Positions 7,538-16,648 of a DNA stretch of 64,000 bases are shown here, piece after piece. Position 1 is the stretch's first letter. The number at the start of each line of letters is the position of its first letter. The DNA is from Gemmatimonadales bacterium. Its GTDB lineage: Bacteria > Gemmatimonadota > Gemmatimonadetes > Gemmatimonadales > GWC2-71-9. Under the pieces are notes generated by a model that was not told the origin of the DNA, did no database searches, and saw only the letters and a list, made by a program, of their open reading frames with translations. The translations under genes were made by a program, and so were the position numbers. Location of the stretch: contig JAHBVU010000009.1 of the NCBI GenBank assembly GCA_019637315.1, positions 116,450 to 180,449 on the forward strand, in the 5' to 3' direction.

Positions 7538-8791
7538 CTAGGTCGCCGGCCGTGGACCCACAGCAGCCAGACCCGCCAGCAAGCCAAGATGCAGCGGCAG
7601 GGTCAACCCGATCAGGTCGAGATTGTCCTGGTGGAACGCCGGCAGGATCTTGAGCACCACGCCCGCAATGCTGAGCAGCACCACGACGGCCGCAAGCCGC
7701 AGCGCCGCCCGATGCCGAGCTTCGTTCCGCCAAACTGCCGCCGGCAGCATCACGGCCAGGGCCATCGACAGCAAGCTGAGCTGCAACACGTTCTCGTTCC
7801 GGTAGCTGACGGCATGGGCAGTAAACGCCCAGAGACCCGCCAGCAGAATGCCCCCGACACCAGCCAGGTAGCTCCACAACGTGGCCAGCGCGCCGAAACC
7901 GTTCCTTGCCCAGCTGCGCCGCCGACCGATCAACCCCAGGCCGACCAGCGCCGTCAGGCCGACCAGACCCGCCAGCAGATATCCCTCCCGCCAGGATGAC
8001 GGCACCGCCGCGATCGAGTACGGGCTCGTCGTCACCAGATGCAACTCTTCCCTGACCAGCGGGCGACTCCCCCCTGCAGCGTCGTGAATGACCAGCTGAT
8101 TGAGATAGGGCCGCATCATGATCGGCAGGAACATCTCCCCCCACGCGGTCAACGGCTGATCGACGGGCTGGCCAAGCCCGAACATGAGCGCGGTGTACGT
8201 CGTGACCGAGTTCTCGGTGGTTCGCCGGGTATGATAGCGGTAGGTCTGATCGGTCCGCAGACTGTCGGCCCAGGCCTTGAGCTGCCCGCCGACCGCACGA
8301 TCGATCACATCACGCAATCGGGTCGAACAGTTATCGAGGTAGTAATCGTAGTCGTAGTAGCGATTCTCGTCCCGGATGTTCCAGCGAAGGAAATCGTACA
8401 TTGCCAGCTTCGCATCAGGGTCGAGATCGAGTTCCTGCGACCAGATCGAACGTCCCAACCGCTGGTACGCTGCCAGGGTGCGGGCGCCGTCGGCCTCCCC
8501 CATCGAATAGCGAAGATCCTTCCGGGCAAACCGGGCCACGAACCCGACCTGCTCACGCCAGGTGCGCCCGAAGTCGAAGCGACCATAGTCGTAGGCGACG
8601 TCTGTACCGGCGCGATGATCGACGATGCGAATGGCATTGTGCCCGAAGCGCTCCCATACGAGATCGCCCGGGTCGAAGGTGAGCAAATAGACGGACAACT
8701 CACTGCCTGGAACGGAATCGGCCGGACCTGCCTGCGGGGGCAACGACGCGGCCAGGCCGGCCGCCAGGACAATCGACGCCAGCCAGCTCAC
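7538..8791 (-). CDS. Lnb N-terminal (DUF4105) domain membrane protein
   Basis: 417 residues with a signal peptide (MSWLASIVLAAGLAASLPPQ), a periplasmic DUF4105 domain (about 30-245) and four or five C-terminal hydrophobic segments (about 262-415). The domain shows LSVYLLTFDPGDLVWERFGH and YYDYDYYLDNCSTRLRD. Its conserved Cys and His are the expected catalytic residues. DUF4105 proteins from Bacteroides have been described as Lnb lipoprotein N-acyltransferases, so lipoprotein N-terminal acylation is a plausible role here. The GTG start overlaps the stop of the oxidoreductase gene. Confidence 0.75.
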   Translation of the reverse strand: MSWLASIVLAAGLAASLPPQAGPADSVPGSELSVYLLTFDPGDLVWERFGHNAIRIVDHRAGTDVAYDYGRFDFGRTWREQVGFVARFARKDLRYSMGEADGARTLAAYQRLGRSIWSQELDLDPDAKLAMYDFLRWNIRDENRYYDYDYYLDNCSTRLRDVIDRAVGGQLKAWADSLRTDQTYRYHTRRTTENSVTTYTALMFGLGQPVDQPLTAWGEMFLPIMMRPYLNQLVIHDAAGGSRPLVREELHLVTTSPYSIAAVPSSWREGYLLAGLVGLTALVGLGLIGRRRSWARNGFGALATLWSYLAGVGGILLAGLWAFTAHAVSYRNENVLQLSLLSMALAVMLPAAVWRNEARHRAALRLAAVVVLLSIAGVVLKILPAFHQDNLDLIGLTLPLHLGLLAGLAAVGPRPAT

Positions 8792-9870
8792 AGCGCGATA
8801 TCTCGCCCCTCGGCGTCCGATTCGTAGATCGCTTCGAGAACCCGCAGGACCAGAACCTGCTCATCGAGCGACGGCGCCGGCACCCGACGACCGACCGCCG
8901 CAAGGAAGTGGGCCCACTGCGCCCGGAACGAAGCGATGAAGGCGTTTTCCCGACTGAACGACCCCGTCGGTGAGACATCGTGGGCCACACCGTGCAGCTC
9001 TTTCCAGACCTGCAGCGGGTTGATCCCGGCGGTGCCCTTCGAGCCCCGAATTCCGGCCCCGAATCGCTCACCTTCCCCGATGTGTCGCCAGGTAACGTCG
9101 ACGAAGATCGCCGCGCCGTTCTCGCAAACGAGGAAGGCGCTGCCCGACTGTTCCACATTCCGATCGCCGCCGGGACGGCTCAAGCTGGCGCTGACGCGCG
9201 CCGGAACCGGGTTGTTGCCCAGCCAGAGACCCAGATCGAGCAGCGTCAGCCCAAGGTCGAGCATCGCGCCGCCCCCGGCCTGGGTCAGCTTCTGGCGCCA
9301 GCCGAGCTGTGCCCGCGCCGGGCGCGCCAGGTGCCAGCTGGCTCGAACGCTGGTGATCTCTCCCAGCTCACCGGCTTGCACGAAACTCCGGACGGCCTGC
9401 ACGTCGGGGCGATACCGGTGGGTCATCCCGGTCATTACGACACGCTGGCGCTTGTCGGCCGCTCGTGCGACACGCTCCGCACTGGCCGAGGACAGCGCGA
9501 GGGGCTTCTCGACCAGGACGTCGAGGTCAGCCGACAGCGCCGCGAGAATGTGCGATTCATGGAGGTGATTGGGGGTGGCGATCAGGACGGCGTCGAGCTC
9601 TTCGTGCGCCAGGAGATCCTCGAAATCGTCGTAGACGCTCGGAATCCCGCTGCGCTGCGCCAGCGCGCGCGCCTTGCTCAAGTCGACATCGCAGAGCGCG
9701 GCGATCTTGACACCCCGGGTCTTGCGGAGCACCGGCAGGTGAGCAACCTGTACGATCGCACCGCCTCCGATGATGCCGAGGCGCACCGGGGCCTGAAGGC
9801 TTTCCTGTTCGACTACGCGACCACCCGGCACGGGCCGGATGTGCGGGCCTGATCGACGTGGACCCGTCAT
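8788..9870 (-). CDS. Gfo/Idh/MocA family oxidoreductase
   Basis: 360 residues. An N-terminal Rossmann domain (RLGIIGGGAIVQVAHLPVL near residue 25) and the signature DVLVEKPLALS give an NAD(P)-dependent sugar-type dehydrogenase fold. The C-terminal alpha/beta domain carries the GGGAMLDLGLTLLDLGLWL helix that shapes the active site. The substrate is unknown. The ATG at 9870 lies 11 bases after the spoIID-like stop; a 37-residue upstream extension has no family similarity. It is transcribed between the SpoIID-like and DUF4105 genes. Confidence 0.88.
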   Translation of the reverse strand: MTGPRRSGPHIRPVPGGRVVEQESLQAPVRLGIIGGGAIVQVAHLPVLRKTRGVKIAALCDVDLSKARALAQRSGIPSVYDDFEDLLAHEELDAVLIATPNHLHESHILAALSADLDVLVEKPLALSSASAERVARAADKRQRVVMTGMTHRYRPDVQAVRSFVQAGELGEITSVRASWHLARPARAQLGWRQKLTQAGGGAMLDLGLTLLDLGLWLGNNPVPARVSASLSRPGGDRNVEQSGSAFLVCENGAAIFVDVTWRHIGEGERFGAGIRGSKGTAGINPLQVWKELHGVAHDVSPTGSFSRENAFIASFRAQWAHFLAAVGRRVPAPSLDEQVLVLRVLEAIYESDAEGRDIAL

Positions 9871-9881
9871 CTCAATTGACC

Positions 9882-11123
9882 TCAGAAAAGGCGTCGAAGT
9901 TCCGTTCCCGGAAAATAAGCGGAGAGGATCTCCTGATACGATGCCCCGGCTCGGGCCCGGCCGAGCGCACCCCACTGACACATCCCGACCCCGTGGCCGT
10001 TGCCCCCGCCTTCCGCGACCAGCGTGACCAGCCGGCCGCCGGACCGGGTGGCCTGGAGGGTAAAGCGGGTACTGCGAAGCCAGCCACCGTCGCTCAGCCT
10101 GAGTGCCTGGCGAACGGCATTCTGCCCCGCGACCGCGGCGCTCGCTCCGGCCCGCACAACCGTAAGCCCGGTGACGCGACCGGTGCCAGACCGGCTAGCG
10201 ACCCGAATATCCGATGCAACGGATGCTCCCCCGCCTCCCGATCCCTGGCGCACGAGCAAATCCTGCAGCGCCGAGCCGGTCCACTCTTCACGCCACCGGT
10301 AGCGCGGCGAGATGGCGCAGTAGGGGCGGCCGTCGGGTCCGCGGTCTTCGATGGATCGAAGGTACGCCTGCGGCCCGCCGGAAAAAACCGCCTCGACATC
10401 TTCCGTCTGTCCGGCACAGGTCGAGTGAAAGAACCCTTCGATGACCGCGTCGTTATAGGTGAGGACCTCACCGCGGGTACCGCGAACCGCTTCCCAACCC
10501 AGGTCCGTCTCTGACCCGACCCCGGCATAGGCCTGATCAGCGATGGTATTGATGACGTCGTAACCGCGCACCCGGTAACGCCCCAGGGCGCGGACCGCCA
10601 CGGTTCGGGAGATCACGGCCTGAGCGTAGAGCGCCGCCAGATCCTGAGCGCCACGACGTCCCATCTCGGCGTTGACGACGCCGGCGACATAGGCCTCGAG
10701 TGACACCAGATTGACGACCTGGATACCGGCCGGAGAGGGCGTCACCAGCACCTCGCCGCGGTAGTCGCGGCCACCGACCCGAACAGTCCCGGCCGTGTCC
10801 GCTGCGCGGATGGTCAGGGCGGAGGCTGCCGAAGTCTGGACGCCACCAACCCGGGCCCAGACCGCCGTTCCGTTGCCAGCCACAACACCCGTCGCCCCGG
10901 CCGGAATCTCGACCAGGCCGCCACCGTCGCGCCCGGTCAGAATGAGCGGACCGCCACCCCCAACGGCAATGTCAGCGACCGGAAGGCCAAGCCCGACCCG
11001 GACCGCAGGCTCCGCCGTCTCGGTCTCAGGAAAGGCCGCGACCTCGACCCGAGGGCAGCCGCCGAGGACGAAGACAGCCGCCAGCAGGCCGGCCAGACGC
11101 AGTTCAACCGCGGTAGTTGCCAA
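9882..11123 (-). CDS. SpoIID/LytB domain lipoprotein
   Basis: 413 residues. The lipobox LAAVFVLGGC (Cys22 or 23) indicates an outer-surface or periplasmic lipoprotein. The SpoIID domain (about 135-400) has EMGRRGAQDLAALYAQAVIS and FFHSTCAGQTEDVEAVF, and ends with GNGHGVGMCQWGALGRA, the catalytic-site region of SpoIID glycan-strand lytic transglycosylases. In non-sporulating bacteria this family is thought to remodel denuded peptidoglycan. The ATG overlaps the yajQ end by 20 bases; a CTG shortly downstream is an alternative start. Confidence 0.85.
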   Translation of the reverse strand: MATTAVELRLAGLLAAVFVLGGCPRVEVAAFPETETAEPAVRVGLGLPVADIAVGGGGPLILTGRDGGGLVEIPAGATGVVAGNGTAVWARVGGVQTSAASALTIRAADTAGTVRVGGRDYRGEVLVTPSPAGIQVVNLVSLEAYVAGVVNAEMGRRGAQDLAALYAQAVISRTVAVRALGRYRVRGYDVINTIADQAYAGVGSETDLGWEAVRGTRGEVLTYNDAVIEGFFHSTCAGQTEDVEAVFSGGPQAYLRSIEDRGPDGRPYCAISPRYRWREEWTGSALQDLLVRQGSGGGGASVASDIRVASRSGTGRVTGLTVVRAGASAAVAGQNAVRQALRLSDGGWLRSTRFTLQATRSGGRLVTLVAEGGGNGHGVGMCQWGALGRARAGASYQEILSAYFPGTELRRLF

Positions 11124-11607
11124 ACTTGAGTTCGATGCCGAAGTCCTGCGAGCGAAGGAAGGCCATCACTGCCTGCAGCTCGTCGCGCGAGGGGCTCATG
11201 ACCCGAACCTCGTCTCCCTGAATCTGGGTCTGGACCTTTTTGAAGCCCTGTTCTTTGATTCCTTTGGAAATCTTCTTGGCCGTGTCCTGGTCGATGCCCT
11301 GCGTCAGCGTCAGCGTGCACCGAACGCTCGTGCCGGCGCCGGGCTCGAAGTCGCCACGTTTGAGGTTCTTCGCGGGCACCTGACGCCTGGCGCACTTTGC
11401 CTCGAGCACATCGATCAGCTGCTGCATCCGGAATTCGTCGTCCGCAGCAAGCTTGATGACCGCCTTGTCGCGATCAAACTCAATGGTACAATTGGTACCC
11501 TTGAAGTCGTACCGCTGCGCGATCTCCTTGATGGCCTGATTGACCGCGTTGTCGACTTCCTGCAGGTCGGCGCCGGTCGAGATATCGAACGAACTATTGG
11601 TTGCCAT
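11104..11607 (-). CDS. yajQ: YajQ family cyclic-di-GMP/nucleotide-binding protein
   Basis: 167 residues with the family's double ferredoxin-like fold and near-universal motifs: SSFDISTGADLQEVDNAVNQ at the N-terminus, AQRYDFKGT, and the C-terminal DEVRVMSPSRDELQAVMAFL. Xanthomonas and Pseudomonas homologues bind cyclic-di-GMP and affect transcription. It lies five bases downstream of the sigma factor gene, so it is co-transcribed with it. Confidence 0.95.
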   Translation of the reverse strand: MATNSSFDISTGADLQEVDNAVNQAIKEIAQRYDFKGTNCTIEFDRDKAVIKLAADDEFRMQQLIDVLEAKCARRQVPAKNLKRGDFEPGAGTSVRCTLTLTQGIDQDTAKKISKGIKEQGFKKVQTQIQGDEVRVMSPSRDELQAVMAFLRSQDFGIELKFGNYRG

Positions 11608-11612
11608 GATTC

Positions 11613-12482
11613 CTAGGTAAGAAAGCTTTCGAGCGCTTTGGAACGGCTGACGTGCCGCAAGCGGCTCAGGGCTTTTTCCTTGATCTGCCGAACCCGCTCC
11701 CGGGTAATGCCAAGTTCGGCCCCGATCTCTTCCAGCGTCATCGGTTCCGGACCGTCGAGGCCGAAATAGAGACGAAGGATCCTGGCCTCACGCTCCTTGA
11801 GACCCTTGAGTACGTCCTCGATCGACTGGGTCAGGGCCCGCTCGAAGGTTTCCGCGTCGGGACCGGGATTCTGGGTGTCGGCAAGGTAGTCCAGCAGGCG
11901 GTTATCCTCGCCGGGCGCGAGCGGGGCATCGAGCGAGACATGATTCTGGGAGATCGACAGCGTCTTCTCGACTTCTTCGACCTCGATGTCCATGCCCTCG
12001 GCCACCTCGGCTGCCGTGGGCTGCCGGCCCAGTTCCTGTTGCAGCGCGGAGCTGCGCCGGGTAATCCGATGGAGCGCGCCGGCCCGATTGAGTGGCACGC
12101 GGACGATGCGACTCTGCTCTGCCAGAGCCTGCAGGATGGCCTGGCGGATCCACCAGACCGCATAGGAAATGAACTTGATGCCCTTGGTTTCGTCGAACTT
12201 ATGTGCGGCCCGGATCAAGCCGAGGTTGCCCTCGTTGATCAGGTCGGAAAGCGAGACACCCTGGTTCTGGTATTTCTTGGCGACCGACACGACGAACCGG
12301 AGGTTGCTGCGCACGAGTTTGTCGAGGGCCTCCTCCTCCCCCAGGCGAATTCGCTGGGCAAGCCGAACCTCCTCCTCCTGCGGGATCAGCGGATACCGGC
12401 TGATTTCCCGCAGGTAGAGGTCCAGAGACCCTTCATCGGATGACGACCCACCCTTACCGGGGCCGACCCGAATTGCACGCAT
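11613..12482 (-). CDS. RNA polymerase sigma factor, RpoD/SigA group (short form)
   Basis: 289 residues. Region 1.2 starts at SLDLYLREISRYPLIPQEEE. Region 2 has the -10 recognition/melting helices (FDETKGIKFISYAVWWIRQA). Regions 3 and 4 follow, ending with EEIGAELGITRERVRQIKEK for -35 recognition. The acidic region 1.1 and the non-conserved insert of E. coli RpoD are absent, as in Bacteroidota and Gemmatimonadota housekeeping sigmas. It could be the primary sigma or a close group-2 paralogue; a second copy elsewhere cannot be excluded. Confidence 0.92.
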   Translation of the reverse strand: MRAIRVGPGKGGSSSDEGSLDLYLREISRYPLIPQEEEVRLAQRIRLGEEEALDKLVRSNLRFVVSVAKKYQNQGVSLSDLINEGNLGLIRAAHKFDETKGIKFISYAVWWIRQAILQALAEQSRIVRVPLNRAGALHRITRRSSALQQELGRQPTAAEVAEGMDIEVEEVEKTLSISQNHVSLDAPLAPGEDNRLLDYLADTQNPGPDAETFERALTQSIEDVLKGLKEREARILRLYFGLDGPEPMTLEEIGAELGITRERVRQIKEKALSRLRHVSRSKALESFLT

Positions 12483-12520
12483 AGGCTGTAGGCCTCAACC
12501 CACCGATTGCAGTTGGATCC

Positions 12521-12550
12521 AAGCTACCCCGCGCGGTCGGGCGACCGCAA
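12521..12550 (-). promoter_or_regulatory. Probable promoter of the sigma factor-yajQ operon
   Basis: Minus strand: TTGCGG, an 18-bp spacer, TAGCTT, about 40 bases upstream of the sigma factor ATG. It fits group-1 sigma boxes. Prediction only. Confidence 0.4.
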
Positions 12551-12579
12551 CCGGGGAGACGATCGAGGCCGGGACACGA

Positions 12580-14067
12580 TCAGTCGTAATTGTCGATCTG
12601 CGCGCGCTGCAACGTCCCGGAGTAATCGACATAGCACACTTTCGTTTCCGAGAAGAACTCATACCCTTCCCAGCCAACTTCGCGATGACCGTTCCCGGTC
12701 TGCTTGATACCGCCGAAGGGAAGATGCGCTTCGGCCCCGATGGTCGGCGCATTGATATATGTGATCCCGTTGTCGAGTTCTTCGAGGGCCCGGAAGCCCT
12801 GATTCACATCGCGCGTGTAGAGCGCGCTCGACAGGCCATACTTGACGCCGTTGTTGATCCGAACCGCCTCATCGAAGCTCCCGAAGCGGATCACACTCAG
12901 GACGGGGCCAAAGATTTCCTCCTGCGCCACCCGGTGGCTGGGCTTGACTCCCGTCAGGATCGTCGGCCGGTAGAACCAGCCATTCTGATACTTGGCTCCA
13001 CGCGGCTTCCGACCGCCGACGACGACCTCGGCCCCCTGCTCCACCCCGATTGCTACGTAGCGTTCGACCTTCTGGCGTGACCGTTCGTGAATCAGCGGGC
13101 CGACCTGCGTCTTGGGTGCACGACCGTCGCCGACGATGAGACCTTCGGCCGCCTCGGCCAGCCGCCGTACGAACCGGTCATGGATCTTGCGATGCAGCAG
13201 CAGCCGACTGGTTGCCGTGCAGCGTTGGCCGGTCGTGCCGAAGGCGCCCCACAACACGCCGTCGAGCGCCAGGTCGAGATCGGCGTCGTCCATCACGATC
13301 ATCGCATTCTTCCCGCCCATTTCGAGGGACAGGCGCTTGTGCATCCGGCCGCAGGTCTCACCGACCTTGGCCCCGGTATCCGTCGACCCCGTGAAGGAGA
13401 CGACGGCAACGTCCGGATGCTCCACGAGCGCCTGCCCAACGGCCCCCTTGCCATGCACCAGCTGAATCGCCTCAGGAGGCAGGCCCGCCTCCAGCAGAAT
13501 CTCGACCAGCAGGCTCGACGTATGGGGGACGTCTTCGGAAGGCTTGAGCACCACGCTGTTCCCGCACAGCAGCGCCGGGAACATCTTCCAGGTCGGAATG
13601 GCCAGCGGGAAATTGAACGGCGTCACGAGGCCCACGACCCCGATTGGCCGCCGATAGCTCATGGCCCACTTCCGTTTGAGCTCCGACGGCACGACATGAC
13701 CAAACAGGCGCCGGCCTTCCGACGCCGCGTAGTACGCCGTGTCGATGGCCTCCTGGACATCACCGCGCGTCTCAGCCAGAACCTTTCCCATCTCGCGCGT
13801 CATCGCGTTGGCCAGAGCTTCCTTGCGGTCGACCAGCGCGTCGCCGATTCGCCGGAGAATGTCGCCCCGGGCCGGCGCGGGAACCCGAGACCAACGTTCG
13901 AACCCCTGCTTGGCTGCAGCCACCGCGCGGGCAACATCGCGAGCGGACGACTCAGGAAACCGTCCGATCAGGTCACGGGTATTGGCCGGGTTACGGTTTT
14001 CGAAGTAGGTGCCGGTGGACGGTGCCGTCCAGGCGCCGGCAATGAAGTTCTTGAAGGTCTTGGCCAT
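12580..14067 (-). CDS. NAD(P)-dependent aldehyde dehydrogenase (ALDH7/AMA-SADH-like)
   Basis: 495 residues, full-length ALDH. The proton-abstracting Glu lies in LSLEMGGKNAMIVMDDAD and the nucleophilic Cys in FGTTGQRCTATSRLL. The coenzyme-binding FTGSTDTGAKVGE motif and the C-terminal EEIFGPVLSVIRF and HLPFGGIKQTGNGHREVG motifs are intact. The GQRCT motif and overall pattern resemble alpha-aminoadipate-semialdehyde or glycine-betaine-type dehydrogenases. Substrate assignment is tentative. It is monocistronic, downstream of the NtrX-like cluster. Confidence 0.88.
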   Translation of the reverse strand: MAKTFKNFIAGAWTAPSTGTYFENRNPANTRDLIGRFPESSARDVARAVAAAKQGFERWSRVPAPARGDILRRIGDALVDRKEALANAMTREMGKVLAETRGDVQEAIDTAYYAASEGRRLFGHVVPSELKRKWAMSYRRPIGVVGLVTPFNFPLAIPTWKMFPALLCGNSVVLKPSEDVPHTSSLLVEILLEAGLPPEAIQLVHGKGAVGQALVEHPDVAVVSFTGSTDTGAKVGETCGRMHKRLSLEMGGKNAMIVMDDADLDLALDGVLWGAFGTTGQRCTATSRLLLHRKIHDRFVRRLAEAAEGLIVGDGRAPKTQVGPLIHERSRQKVERYVAIGVEQGAEVVVGGRKPRGAKYQNGWFYRPTILTGVKPSHRVAQEEIFGPVLSVIRFGSFDEAVRINNGVKYGLSSALYTRDVNQGFRALEELDNGITYINAPTIGAEAHLPFGGIKQTGNGHREVGWEGYEFFSETKVCYVDYSGTLQRAQIDNYD

Positions 14068-14101
14068 CGAAGTCTACGTCAGATGAGAGAGTTAGCCCTG
14101 G

Positions 14102-14126
14102 GCCGACGACTGAACCGGCCGTCGGC
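14102..14126. terminator. Weak stem-loop between ALDH gene and upstream cluster
   Basis: GCCGACG and CGTCGGC arms (7 bp) with an 11-base loop, in the 120-base gap downstream of the 155-residue membrane protein gene. No T-run follows, so termination activity is uncertain. Confidence 0.3.
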
Positions 14127-14187
14127 AATCCAGAGGCAAGCTAGTCGATTCCACGGCGCGGCCAACCCCAGACCACCGGGTGGCAGG

Positions 14188-14655
14188 TCAGGAACAGAAC
14201 CAGGGGGCGGCCTGCCCAGCGTAGCCGATGCGGGGCAGGAGTGTGGCGGCCAGCAAAATGCCGCCCCAGATCAGCACGGCAAGCGAGACAATGTGCGCAG
14301 CAGCCATTCGCCGGTGCCAACTCGACACCATACCCCAGACGCCGCTGACCAGCACAACACCCACGGCGCCGAGATAGAGCAGCAGGGGCAGGCCGCAGGC
14401 GTGGATGTATGGCCATTGCGTCATGGCCGCCGCCAGCGCAACCCCGAGCCCGACCCGCAGCCAGGTCGAAAACCGAGCCCCACGCCCGGCCACGGGCGCA
14501 GCCGGAGCCTGAGCGCGTGCCGGGGCGGCACCGGTTCGCGGGGCGGGCGCTGCCGGTCCGCTGCCGGCCCCAAGCTGCGCTGGCGGAGTCTGCGCGATGA
14601 TCTTATCGATCTCCGCCATCTCCTTGTCCCAATCGCGCGGCTGGTTCGAGGTCAT
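14188..14655 (-). CDS. Uncharacterised membrane protein
   Basis: 155 residues. A short cytoplasmic N-terminus (DWDKEMAEIDKIIAQTPPAQ) and a Pro/Ala-rich linker (about 28-58) are followed by three hydrophobic helices (about 66-84, 88-107, 118-138). No family was recognised. The ATG overlaps the stop of the NtrX-like gene (ATGA), so it is translationally coupled to that regulator and may be its membrane partner or target; this is inference. Confidence 0.65.
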   Translation of the reverse strand: MTSNQPRDWDKEMAEIDKIIAQTPPAQLGAGSGPAAPAPRTGAAPARAQAPAAPVAGRGARFSTWLRVGLGVALAAAMTQWPYIHACGLPLLLYLGAVGVVLVSGVWGMVSSWHRRMAAAHIVSLAVLIWGGILLAATLLPRIGYAGQAAPWFCS

Positions 14656-16013
14656 CGTGACTCCCGCGTTAGCTGATGCTTTTCGATCTTCTTGTACAGG
14701 TTGGACCTCGGCATGGCCAACGCCCGCGCCGTCTCAGATACATTCCAGTCGTGCTCGCGCAGTTTCTGGAGCAGGAAGAGACGCTCCGCATCCTGCCGGA
14801 ACGTTTCGAAACTCCCTTCGATGGCCTCCACGGCGTCGAGTGAGGTGGCCGCGGCAGCCGGCAGCAGGCGATCGACATCCGCCGCCGTCACGACTCGGCC
14901 CGAGAGAATCAGCAGTCGCTCGACCGCGTTGCGCAACTCCCGAACGTTTCCCGGCCACCCGCGCGTCTCGAGCCGCTCGACCGCCTCGGGGGCGAAGACC
15001 TTGGCCGTCATGCCGGCACGACCACCCAACTGCTCGACAAAATGTGCGACCAGCTCCCCGATGTCCTCGCGTCGATCACGAAGCGACGGAACCTGAATCG
15101 GGACCACATTGAGGCGGTAGAAAAGATCTTCGCGGAAGCGGCCCTCGGCAATCTCAGTTTCGAGCTGCTTGTTGGTGGCCGCCAGGACTCGGACGTCGAT
15201 CTCGCTCGATCGCGCCGCGCCGATTCGGGTCACGACGCCCTCCTGAAGCACCCGGAGCACTTTGGCCTGCGCCGAGAGGGACATGTCGCCAATCTCATCG
15301 AGGAAGAGCGTGCCACCGTCGGCCAGCTCGAACTTGCCGGGCCGATCGTTGACGGCGCCGGTAAAGCTGCCCTTCATGTGACCGAAGAGCTCGCTCTCGA
15401 TCAGTTCCGTTGGAATCGCGGCGCAGTTGACCTCGACGAAGGCGCGGTCGCGACGGGGCGAGGCCTCGTGAATTGCCCGCGCCACCAATTCCTTGCCCGT
15501 GCCGTTCTCCCCGGTGATGAGCACCCGCGCGTCAGTCGGCCCGACCCGGGCAATCAGTTCGCGAACGCTCCGAAGCGCCTCGCTCGACCCGACCATCGGA
15601 TATTTGGTGTCGAGCGCCCCTTTGAGCCGCTCGTTCTCCCCGGCCAGGGAAATATGCGACATGGCGTTGCGCAGCGTAACCAACAGGCGATCCGTGTCGA
15701 GCGGCTTCTCCAGAAAATCGAAGGCGCCCTGCTGGGTCGCTTCGACCGCCGTTGCGATCGTCGCGTGACCCGAGATCATGACCACGGTCGCCGCCGGGTC
15801 GACGCCCCGCAGCCGCGCCAGCACCTCGAGACCGTCGAGCCCCGCCATCTTGACGTCGAGCAACACCACATGCGGCCGAAACGACTCGAACAGCGTCAAG
15901 CCTTCGCCGCCCGACGCGGCCAGCCGAACTTCCATACCCTCGTAGTCGAGCACCTGACGGAGGGCCTCACGCACCCCCGTCTCATCGTCGATGACCAGCA
16001 CTTTGGGTCTCAT
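14652..16013 (-). CDS. Sigma-54-dependent response regulator, NtrX-like
   Basis: 453 residues. Receiver domain 1-120 with phospho-acceptor Asp53 in [13 protein letters not shown]. The AAA+ domain (about 140-370) has Walker [18 protein letters not shown], and the sigma-54 contact loop as GSFTGA rather than GAFTGA, a variant also seen in NtrX. The Fis-type HTH is near the C-terminus ([20 protein letters not shown]). No histidine kinase is encoded nearby. The ATG at 16013 overlaps the previous stop; an 83-residue upstream extension is a shadow of the neighbouring gene. Confidence 0.92.
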   Translation of the reverse strand: MRPKVLVIDDETGVREALRQVLDYEGMEVRLAASGGEGLTLFESFRPHVVLLDVKMAGLDGLEVLARLRGVDPAATVVMISGHATIATAVEATQQGAFDFLEKPLDTDRLLVTLRNAMSHISLAGENERLKGALDTKYPMVGSSEALRSVRELIARVGPTDARVLITGENGTGKELVARAIHEASPRRDRAFVEVNCAAIPTELIESELFGHMKGSFTGAVNDRPGKFELADGGTLFLDEIGDMSLSAQAKVLRVLQEGVVTRIGAARSSEIDVRVLAATNKQLETEIAEGRFREDLFYRLNVVPIQVPSLRDRREDIGELVAHFVEQLGGRAGMTAKVFAPEAVERLETRGWPGNVRELRNAVERLLILSGRVVTAADVDRLLPAAAATSLDAVEAIEGSFETFRQDAERLFLLQKLREHDWNVSETARALAMPRSNLYKKIEKHQLTRESR

Positions 16014-16648
16014 CGCTGTGCCCCTCGCCCGTACAGGGTGAGTGAGCCCGGCGCCACCCGGAGACCGGTGATCCAGTCGTCGACCGGGATCACCAGCGAC
16101 GACGCTGCGCCCGCCACGAGAACGCCGATGTATTTCTCCCAGAGGGCTTTCGGCAACGGCACCCCGCGCACCAGGACCTGTTCGATCCGCCATTCGGCCG
16201 AGCCGAGCCGCAGGAGACTGAGTCCACCGCGCACTTCGACGGTTTGCCGGCCCTTGATCCATTCCGACAGCGGGCCAAGCGCACCTGGCGGCAGTCGGTC
16301 GGCATCGACCTGCGCACGCAGCGCAACCGAGCCGTTGCCGAACTCGATCCGGACACTATCCGCATAGCCACGGGCTTGACGAGTCAACTCGTCCGCAACC
16401 AGTGTCTCGACATCGGTTTCGCTCAGCCTCACGGAATCGAGGCGGCGGGCTGCCAACGAGTCGAACCGGGCGACGATGCGCGCCTTCCGCACCTCCGGAG
16501 CAACCCCATCGATCGGCCGCGGCGTCTCGGCCGTTACCCGATGAACCCAGCGCTTGATGGTGGCCTGGTTCTGCCACGCAAGGTAACCAGCGCCGACCAG
16601 GAGGGCTGTGCCAAGCAAACGAGCCGGGAGGGAAAGGCAGCCAAGCAT
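16010..16648 (-). CDS. Uncharacterised membrane-anchored protein
   Basis: 212 residues. One N-terminal hydrophobic segment (LPARLLGTALLVGAGYLAW) is followed by a soluble, probably periplasmic domain rich in beta pattern, with SETDVETLVADELTRQA and EVRGGLSLLRLGSAEWRIEQ. The alternating pattern is loosely reminiscent of LmeA/DUF2993 lipid-binding proteins, but no confident family match can be made by eye. It is coupled to thpR upstream (TGATG) and to the NtrX-like regulator downstream (ATGA). Confidence 0.65.
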   Translation of the reverse strand: MLGCLSLPARLLGTALLVGAGYLAWQNQATIKRWVHRVTAETPRPIDGVAPEVRKARIVARFDSLAARRLDSVRLSETDVETLVADELTRQARGYADSVRIEFGNGSVALRAQVDADRLPPGALGPLSEWIKGRQTVEVRGGLSLLRLGSAEWRIEQVLVRGVPLPKALWEKYIGVLVAGAASSLVIPVDDWITGLRVAPGSLTLYGRGAQR

